Source: Candidatus Aquirickettsiella gammari
GTDB lineage: Bacteria; Pseudomonadota; Gammaproteobacteria; Diplorickettsiales; Diplorickettsiaceae
Reading direction: 5' to 3'
DNA length: 64,000 bases
Assembly (NCBI GenBank): GCA_002290645.2
Contig: NMOS02000002.1
Coordinates: 1-64,000, forward strand
The notes beneath the pieces were generated by a model, which saw only the letters and a program-made list of their open reading frames with translations, had not been told where the DNA came from and searched no databases. Positions 58,069-64,000 of the stretch are shown piece by piece; position 1 is the first letter of the stretch, and every line of letters begins with the position of its first letter. The translations under genes were made by a program, and so were the position numbers.

Positions 58069-60723
58069 ATGCAAGAATTAATTTCTCAAAAAAATAAGCG
58101 CATATTTTGCTTAAGTATGCACAAAAAATTAGTCAAAATTGAGATCGAGCGACTTCGGATATTAGGTTACGAAGTCTTCGAACCGCCTTATCTGAAGAAG
58201 CCTATCAGCTACCAAACAACCGTATGGGATTGGAAACAACAATCATCTTCCGGCTCTACATTGCCCCTAGAAGCCCTTACTATTCTCGCTAAAACTAATT
58301 TTTTCGCTAGCTTCATTCCACAATTAGCCGCTGAAATTCTTAACCAATATTTCGGAACAATACTCGTCGTTGGCAATCAAATATGGTTAAAAAATATCCT
58401 TGAAGTCTACCGTGGAAAAATAATTTACAGAGTACATGGACAACCCTATAGCTTATCTCAAGATTTAGTCAATCATTCTATTCTCGATTTAATAATTGAA
58501 CGCGAAAATTTTTGGTTTTGTCCACATCATGAAAAAGCATTGCTTATTGAAGATCTATGGTTAACGCGATTAAACACGCGCATTATTCCTTGCTGCCTGC
58601 CTAACGATATCATTAGATTACAAGATACCTGGGAATTCAAAGAATCCTACGATACCTGTATAGGTTTAATTTGTCCAAATATTTTAAATAATCCTTTTTC
58701 CTACCGATACTATGGGGATATACAGCGCTATTTTTCTGGTGAACAATTTAAGGTATTTGGTACTCAAGTAGTTACCGTTCCTGATCCTCTAGTACTTGGG
58801 ACGTTGGAGCGAAAAGATTTTTTAGCGCATTTTATCAAACTACATAGCTTCGTGTACCATTATACCGAATCAGCATTCTGCCATCTAGCGCCTATTGAGT
58901 TCATGACATTAGGAGGTCCCGTTCTTTTTCAGAAAGGTTCCTTATTATCCGCATATTTTGAAAATATGTCAGCGCCTGGTGAAGCAAAAGATATAAAAAT
59001 GCTTACTATGCGCGCTAAACAGCTGCTAAAAAAACACGCTTGCACTCTAAGTAATGAGATTATAGATAGTCAGAAAAAAGTGAGAATGCTATATCATCCT
59101 AACTATGTGTGGCCTATATTCGATAAGGTTATCATGGAAATTTTAGGATCAAATATTCCAGCCCCCGCTGAAAAAATTATTTATAACATAAATAAAGAAA
59201 CCGCCTATAATTTGGATATTGACACTGAAAAATCAATCCTAATTCCTTTTCACCACTTCGGCTGTAGTGTTGTTAAAGATAAAGAAACAAGCTATCACAT
59301 GCCCGAAGGAATATTTCGTGTTATAAATTTGATGGTTAAAGCGTTAATTGATAATGATAAAACTATCATCATTACTAGTTATCGCCGTGATTTTGGCAAA
59401 GTTCATGGTTTTTTTGCACAGCAAATTTCAAACTACTCTAAGATAAAGATACTCATTCTTGAAAATAAAAATATCTATTCAAGAATAAAATGTAAAATTA
59501 AATTGTCTTTAAAGAAAAATATATTTTTAACAAAAATAATATATAAAATTAAATTTTTATTGAAAGAAAACATCTTTTTAACACAAATAAAATATAAAAT
59601 TAAATTTTTATTGAAAGAAAACATCTTTTTAACACAAATAAAATATAAAATTAAATTGTCTTTAAAGAAAAATATATTTTTAACAAAAATAATATATAAA
59701 ATTAAATTTTTTTTGAAAGAAAACATCTTTTTAAAAAAAGCTATTTTAAGTTACAAATTTTTTTTCAACTTGATAAATAACTCTCTTTTTTCTAGCTACG
59801 TTTCAACGGTCAATAAAAGTAAATCTATCTCACATGTCATCGTTCCTCATTACTATACATTCCCTGAAACTTTCAATATAAAAAAACCTATCTTTTTATA
59901 TATCCCTGATTATTTGCCTCATTTTTATCCGAAATCATTAGACATGGGTTCTCATTGGACATGGCGTCTTAATGGAAAAAAATTGGCTAACAAAGCCAAA
60001 TTAATTCTTACTAATTCTGAATTTACTCGTAACTATCTACCAGAAACTAAATTAAAGGTAATAAAAGAAAAAATCATAAAAATTCCACTTAGCTATCTCA
60101 ATCAAATCCAAAAAGTGGATGACGGTGCTATCTTGGAAGAGTTTATCAAAAGTTTACCTCCGCTTTTCGTTTTTTACCCTACCCGAGTAAGACCTTCTAA
60201 GCGATTAAATGATTTTTCGGAAACGGTAAGAATTGTAAATAATCGTCTTCAAGCAAGCGACGAAAAAAGACGGGTTTATGGTGTGTTAACTACACCATTT
60301 ACACCGGACGTTCCTAATGAATATCTTATATCCTTACCAACATTACCCGATAAAACCCTGGCAGAGATTTATAAACGTGCTACCGCGCTTCTTTTTACAT
60401 CAGAAAATGAAGGTAATTTTCCAACACAAATTAATGAGGCGCTTTATCTGAATATACCTATTATAGCCACTAATATCCCACAAATTACCGATGAGCTCGT
60501 TGAAAAAAGTAATGCGTTGCAACTTGTCGAAGTAGGTAACTGTATAAAGTTTGCTGATGCAGTCTTATATACAATGAACAATAGAGCACTAGTTTTAGCT
60601 ACACAGCAAATAACCCGTGAATTTGCGATTAAAAATTTTAGTTATGAGCGATTTTCCACACAGCTTTTAGCTATTTTTTTTGAAAATTATACCGATTTAA
60701 CTACAGAGCATACTATACAGTAG
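58069..60723 (+). CDS. Large glycosyltransferase with C-terminal GT4 domain and internal repeat linker
   Basis: This 884-residue protein has an N-terminal half (about 1-360) that looks like a second GT-B-type unit, with RIFCLSMHKKLVKIEIERL, IIYRVHGQPYSL and HLAPIEFMTLGGPVLF. Residues 477-561 are five 17-residue basic repeats (IKxxLKxNIFLTxIxYK). The C-terminal domain (about 690-880) has FYPTRVRPSKRLNDF, LPDKTLAEIYKRATALLFTSENEGNFPTQINEAL and NIPIIATNIPQITDEL, a GT4 donor-site pattern with E-x7-E-like spacing. It probably extends the polymer. It lies downstream of the broken FkbM gene on the same strand. Confidence 0.8.
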   Translation: MQELISQKNKRIFCLSMHKKLVKIEIERLRILGYEVFEPPYLKKPISYQTTVWDWKQQSSSGSTLPLEALTILAKTNFFASFIPQLAAEILNQYFGTILVVGNQIWLKNILEVYRGKIIYRVHGQPYSLSQDLVNHSILDLIIERENFWFCPHHEKALLIEDLWLTRLNTRIIPCCLPNDIIRLQDTWEFKESYDTCIGLICPNILNNPFSYRYYGDIQRYFSGEQFKVFGTQVVTVPDPLVLGTLERKDFLAHFIKLHSFVYHYTESAFCHLAPIEFMTLGGPVLFQKGSLLSAYFENMSAPGEAKDIKMLTMRAKQLLKKHACTLSNEIIDSQKKVRMLYHPNYVWPIFDKVIMEILGSNIPAPAEKIIYNINKETAYNLDIDTEKSILIPFHHFGCSVVKDKETSYHMPEGIFRVINLMVKALIDNDKTIIITSYRRDFGKVHGFFAQQISNYSKIKILILENKNIYSRIKCKIKLSLKKNIFLTKIIYKIKFLLKENIFLTQIKYKIKFLLKENIFLTQIKYKIKLSLKKNIFLTKIIYKIKFFLKENIFLKKAILSYKFFFNLINNSLFSSYVSTVNKSKSISHVIVPHYYTFPETFNIKKPIFLYIPDYLPHFYPKSLDMGSHWTWRLNGKKLANKAKLILTNSEFTRNYLPETKLKVIKEKIIKIPLSYLNQIQKVDDGAILEEFIKSLPPLFVFYPTRVRPSKRLNDFSETVRIVNNRLQASDEKRRVYGVLTTPFTPDVPNEYLISLPTLPDKTLAEIYKRATALLFTSENEGNFPTQINEALYLNIPIIATNIPQITDELVEKSNALQLVEVGNCIKFADAVLYTMNNRALVLATQQITREFAIKNFSYERFSTQLLAIFFENYTDLTTEHTIQ
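59497..59751 (+). repeat. 51-bp tandem repeat, five copies, inside a glycosyltransferase gene
   Basis: Copies start at 59497, 59548, 59599, 59650 and 59701. Two sequence types occur in the order A-B-B-A-B'. Copies 1 and 4 are identical, copies 2 and 3 are identical, and copy 5 diverges in its second half. Each unit is 17 codons, so copy-number change keeps the frame. The encoded units are basic and amphipathic. Confidence 0.95.
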
Positions 60724-61042
60724 CAAATAAGAATATTTAGCGCGCTAAGATAAAGACTTATTTTTCTATATACTATCCTCGATAGTATATAGAAAGTGCT
60801 AATTAATGCCACTTGAATCCGCCCCATAAAAATTAAAGTACAAAAAATATTTATTGATTTAAAAGGATATATGAACGTCAATCTTGGTCTGATCCTGGAT
60901 ATTTAGCTGATACTTGCAAAGATGAAAATAAGATACAACAAAACCTTACAAATTTTCAACATGAAATAGCATCCACCTAAATACTCCATAGTCTTGATAG
61001 CATAATTTATAAAAAAATTCTATGGGGATGGACAGTAATTAC
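60724..61042. other. Gene-poor gap with a perfect 15-bp palindrome and a possible coding scrap
   Basis: Between two convergent genes lies a perfect inverted repeat (60763-60777 and 60781-60795, 15-bp arms, 3-base loop CTC) that is AT-rich and has no T-run after it. At 60858-60980 a plus-strand frame of 40 codons without a start encodes YERQSWSDPGYLADTCKDE and more. This looks protein-like and may be the end of a lost gene. Neither has a known identity. Confidence 0.45.
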
Positions 61043-62611
61043 TCACCTAAGCTTAATCACTCTAGAGTAAATCAGTATTTTTTTCTTTTCACAAATCACT
61101 ATTTTTGTAGGGGGCCCATAAAGAGAATAGACTAAATTTTCATCTAAAATAAACGGGTTATAATCCTTATCAGGGATATCAATTATTATAAAATTAATAG
61201 GGTCTTTAAATCTATTTATATTAATTAACCAAGGAAAGGCATATAAACTATTTATAACAGGAACAACTTTTATATTTTCTAAACTGAGAGCAGTAATAAG
61301 ATTAGCATCCCAATATTGCGCTATTCCATTATGTCCGTAACCACGTAAAGATTTATCAATACAACGTACATATTGAGGATAATAACTCATATGAATCTTA
61401 AAACTTGACCTGTTAGTATAGACTAATATATTTATCATAGTATATAAAAATACTGCCGCCGTAAGATATGAAAGTATTTTTGAATTTAACAATTTAATAT
61501 TAAAATAAGCAATCGGAATAAAAAAAAGTAAAAATGGGAAATAAAATAAAGGAAACATGTACCTATCAATCACATAGTGCACATCTGTTAAACAAAATAC
61601 ACTGACAATAGTAAAAAACATGCTTGAAAAAATAAATAAAATTAAAAATGACATTTTTTTAATATGATTTTTTATATTTTTTTTGTTCTTAGTAAATATC
61701 ATTGATCCTATAGAAAGAATTAAAATCGAATAAAATATACTATAAATAACTCTGATAAAATAATTGCTACTAGCTTTAAAAGTTTTAATTAAGACTATTA
61801 ATTGCGCACTTATTGTACTAAACGATATCTTTGCTAAAGAGGGGTGTGACAAATAAGTTGACAAGTTAAAATTTACTATAAAAAAATTTAAAATAAATAA
61901 TCCCGCGATACTTGATAAAATAATGGGGCTAGAAAATAACAGATATTGAAAAAAATTAATTCTTCTTGTTAAGCAAAAAACGCTATAGGTCAAAAAAATG
62001 GGGCCCGCAAATTGTACCAAAAATAATAAATCAGACACACTACAGCCAAAAGTTATAAGGGCTGAAAGAGCGATTAAAATATAATCTTTATAAGTCAATT
62101 TATCCTTATTAAGCAAGTTAATTTGTATACCTAGCAAAAAAATGCCCGCTATAAATTCTTCTACATGATAAAATGGAACCAATAATATGTTATAGGGAGG
62201 ACGATTACTAAATGCTAATAAAAATATGCCTGTTGTCACCATCAATGCACAAAACGTAGATTTCCTTGTAGAAAAATACTGAGAGTAAATTAATTTAACA
62301 GCAAAATACATTGCAATTATTATCATCCACATTGCGATTAAAAAATAAAGATAGACATTTTTAACTATCAAAAGAATAAGCGAAAAGATAGTCATGCTAG
62401 GAAAAAAATGTCCCACTGAGGGTATAACCCAATCTTTGTAATGACCATGTTCAATGAATAAATCTTTAAGCAATAAAACAGCAGCTAATCCGTCTGCGTT
62501 AAAAAACAAGCTAGCCACTTTTTGGTTTGTGTAAATCAGGCTAGCGAATAACAATAAAATAAATAACCCGCTATATTCGATAAAATAAATTAACTTATCT
62601 TTAATCTTCAT
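61043..62611 (-). CDS. Polytopic membrane protein of the polysaccharide locus
   Basis: This 522-residue protein has about 10-11 TM segments and a short C-terminal tail (NPFILDENLVYSLYGPPTK). The first large loop has FFNADGLAAVLLLKDLF and HYKDWVIPSVGHFFPSM, resembling the acidic outer loop of GT-C transferases. FYHVEEFIAGIFLLG follows later. No conserved polymerase or ligase motif could be named. It sits between a glycosyltransferase and the ABC exporter genes, about 66 bp downstream of wzt. It could be a GT-C enzyme, an O-antigen polymerase or a ligase-like protein; the first is favoured. Confidence 0.65.
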   Translation of the reverse strand: MKIKDKLIYFIEYSGLFILLLFASLIYTNQKVASLFFNADGLAAVLLLKDLFIEHGHYKDWVIPSVGHFFPSMTIFSLILLIVKNVYLYFLIAMWMIIIAMYFAVKLIYSQYFSTRKSTFCALMVTTGIFLLAFSNRPPYNILLVPFYHVEEFIAGIFLLGIQINLLNKDKLTYKDYILIALSALITFGCSVSDLLFLVQFAGPIFLTYSVFCLTRRINFFQYLLFSSPIILSSIAGLFILNFFIVNFNLSTYLSHPSLAKISFSTISAQLIVLIKTFKASSNYFIRVIYSIFYSILILSIGSMIFTKNKKNIKNHIKKMSFLILFIFSSMFFTIVSVFCLTDVHYVIDRYMFPLFYFPFLLFFIPIAYFNIKLLNSKILSYLTAAVFLYTMINILVYTNRSSFKIHMSYYPQYVRCIDKSLRGYGHNGIAQYWDANLITALSLENIKVVPVINSLYAFPWLININRFKDPINFIIIDIPDKDYNPFILDENLVYSLYGPPTKIVICEKKKILIYSRVIKLR

Positions 62612-62677
62612 TTGAATTAATCCCTTATAATTTAATATGTTATATGTTGTATGATATATTTGTAGAATGCAGTAATC

Positions 62678-63427
62678 CTACTGTTCATTTAACTGGTCAT
62701 ATTTCTCAATCCCCTCTTCCACTGTACCAACATACTGGACTCTGCCTTTTTCTAATAAAACCACTTTATTGCACAGTGTTTGTATTGTCGCATTAGAATG
62801 TGAGGCTAACACTAAGATACTCGACTGATCAATAAACTCATTGAGCCGCTGCTCAGCCTTTTTTAAAAAGACCGTATCCCCAACACCTATTATTTCGTCC
62901 ATCAGCAAAATATCGGGCTTAATACAGGTAACGACCGCAAAGGCTAAACGTAATTGCATCCCCGCCGAATAAGTACGTACAGGCGCTAATAGATAATCAC
63001 CTAATTCAGTAAATTCCGCAATTGACTCGAGCTTTTTTTGAATCTCTTTACGGGTTAAACCTAATAATAGCCCCCTCACGATAATATTTTCATAACCGGT
63101 TGATTCGGGATTAATCCCCAACATAATGTTCAATAAAGGGGTCACCTTCCCTTCACAACGCATCGTTCCCTCGACAGGTTCATAAATGCTAGCTAATGCG
63201 CGCAGCAAGGTACTTTTTCCAGCCCCATTATGGCCAATAAGACCCACCCGATCACCATGATTAAATGTCAGTGTCACCTTATCTAAAGATTTAACAAAAA
63301 TAACCCTTTCTTGATCACTTAAAACACCACCCGTCGTGAACTGTAAAAATTTTTTTTTCAAGGAACGTGTGCCAAAATTATAGATAGGAAAATTAATAGA
63401 CACCGAGTCGAGTTGTATGGAAGCCAT
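62678..63427 (-). CDS. wzt: Polysaccharide ABC exporter ATP-binding protein Wzt
   Basis: Wzt powers export of lipid-linked polysaccharide with Wzm. The 249-residue protein has Walker A GHNGAGKST, Q-loop region PLLNIMLGINPESTGYENI, the signature YSAGMQLRLAFAV, Walker B ILLMDEI and the H-loop SHSNA. It lacks the C-terminal carbohydrate-binding domain found in longer Wzt proteins that recognise a capped chain. The longer frame starts with TTG; AGGG six bases before the ATG at 63427 decides the start. It lies 14 bp after wzm. Confidence 0.92.
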   Translation of the reverse strand: MASIQLDSVSINFPIYNFGTRSLKKKFLQFTTGGVLSDQERVIFVKSLDKVTLTFNHGDRVGLIGHNGAGKSTLLRALASIYEPVEGTMRCEGKVTPLLNIMLGINPESTGYENIIVRGLLLGLTRKEIQKKLESIAEFTELGDYLLAPVRTYSAGMQLRLAFAVVTCIKPDILLMDEIIGVGDTVFLKKAEQRLNEFIDQSSILVLASHSNATIQTLCNKVVLLEKGRVQYVGTVEEGIEKYDQLNEQ

Positions 63428-63441
63428 GATGAACCCTAGGT

Positions 63442-64000
63442 TTACAGCCAATAAGCAATTCTGGCGCGATAACGAGTAAATATTCTAAAAGAAATAGATA
63501 AGCCGAATAGCGTTATCCCAGCAGTAAATAAAAGCGTGTATTTTGAAGGAAGACTTCCTAATAAAGGATTTCTAACGAGTTCCATAAATTGGGCAAAGGG
63601 ATTCAAGCGGATAATATAGTGGTATCGTTCGGGTAATATACTGGGTGACCATATAATAGGCGTTAAAAAAAATATTACTTGTACTAGGCTAATAATTAAT
63701 TGGGTAATATCTCGAAATCGAGTCCCTAAAAGGGCTAATATAGCGCCATAACTAACCCCATTGAGCCAAATAATCGCTAAGCTTAAGGGAAGAAATAGTG
63801 TATAAATATTAACTTTCACACCAAAGATAAAAATTATTGGCAGTAGGACTAAAATGTTATGAAAAAAAATAATAAAGCATTTGCTCACGACGCGAAAAAT
63901 AAAGACTGAATAAGGTTGCTTCATCTGCTTAATAAAGGGTTCCGCTTCAACAAAGATACTGACCCCTTCGGTTAGTAAGGATGCGATAAGACCCCAGGTT
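63442..64000 (-). CDS. wzm: Polysaccharide ABC exporter permease Wzm (5' end beyond window)
   Basis: The frame is open to the right edge, so the N-terminus is missing and the protein is longer than the 160 residues from the first internal ATG. The visible part includes SIFVEAEPFIKQMKQPYSVFIFRVV before that Met, then several TM segments and GTRFRDITQLIISLVQVIFFLTPIIW with NPFAQFMELVR. These are hallmarks of ABC-2-type Wzm/KpsM permeases. It forms the exporter with the adjacent wzt. Confidence 0.92.
   Translation of the reverse strand, partial: TWGLIASLLTEGVSIFVEAEPFIKQMKQPYSVFIFRVVSKCFIIFFHNILVLLPIIFIFGVKVNIYTLFLPLSLAIIWLNGVSYGAILALLGTRFRDITQLIISLVQVIFFLTPIIWSPSILPERYHYIIRLNPFAQFMELVRNPLLGSLPSKYTLLFTAGITLFGLSISFRIFTRYRARIAYWL

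Noticed and set aside
59475-59726. 83-codon minus-strand frame opposite the 51-bp repeat
   Set aside because: It is the antisense shadow of the low-complexity repeat in the glycosyltransferase gene; the plus-strand frame is long and has clear domains.
59497-59751. Regularly spaced repeats that could suggest a CRISPR array
   Set aside because: The copies are directly adjacent with no spacers, are in frame, and lie inside a protein-coding gene.

Overview
The window looks like a piece of chromosome from an AT-rich gammaproteobacterium of the Legionellales/Coxiellaceae kind (Rickettsiella, Diplorickettsia or Coxiella relatives). This is an inference. It rests on gammaproteobacterial gene orders (lepA-lepB-rnc-era; lptM-lysA-dapF; hfq-[hflX]-hflK-hflC-purA; mraZ-rsmH-ftsL-ftsI), DciA as helicase-loader-type protein, gene decay, and surface proteins of the inverse-autotransporter class. 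No species is named from sequence alone. No tRNA, rRNA or CRISPR array was seen; the only structural RNA is RNase P RNA.

Positions 1-39.3 kb are mostly housekeeping. They hold NAD(P)HX repair (nnrD), an SDR, glutathione synthesis (gshA-gshB), a KimA-like permease with dciA, and lepA-lepB-rnc-era. Next come an esterase, lptM-lysA-dapF convergent with fumC, and epmB. Two tandem inverse-autotransporter paralogs lie directly downstream of a short dcw cluster (mraZ-rsmH-ftsL-ftsI), which has a clear promoter and a four-box MraZ operator. Then follow a helical-repeat protein of unknown function, rnpB, anmK/erpA, sdhE-ygfX, a lone ccmE, guaC, polA, hfq, a truncated hflX remnant, hflK-hflC and purA.

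From 39.3 kb to the right edge lies a large surface-polysaccharide (O-antigen type) locus. The left half, all on the minus strand, makes a CDP-sugar: RfbF-, RfbG- and RfbH-like enzymes lead to CDP-4-keto-3,6-dideoxyglucose. In the same gene string are a ThDP-dependent acetolactate-synthase-like enzyme, a 4-hydroxy-2-oxovalerate aldolase, an acylating acetaldehyde dehydrogenase and an extended SDR. The combination suggests synthesis of a C4-branched 3,6-dideoxysugar, as in yersiniose but possibly with a longer branch built from acetyl-CoA and pyruvate. A GtrA flippase, a GtrB-like polyprenyl-phosphate glycosyltransferase and a large GT-C-like membrane protein could transfer a decoration in the periplasm.

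The right half holds GDP-mannose enzymes (manC, gmd), several glycosyltransferases and two FkbM-type methyltransferase genes (one in the left half). The second FkbM gene is broken by a 240-bp GC-rich palindromic element. There is also a two-domain glycosyltransferase with an internal 51-bp tandem repeat, a membrane protein, and a Wzt/Wzm ABC exporter that runs off the window. Many starts were moved from the longest reading frame to an ATG or GTG with a visible ribosome binding site; the reason is given in each entry.
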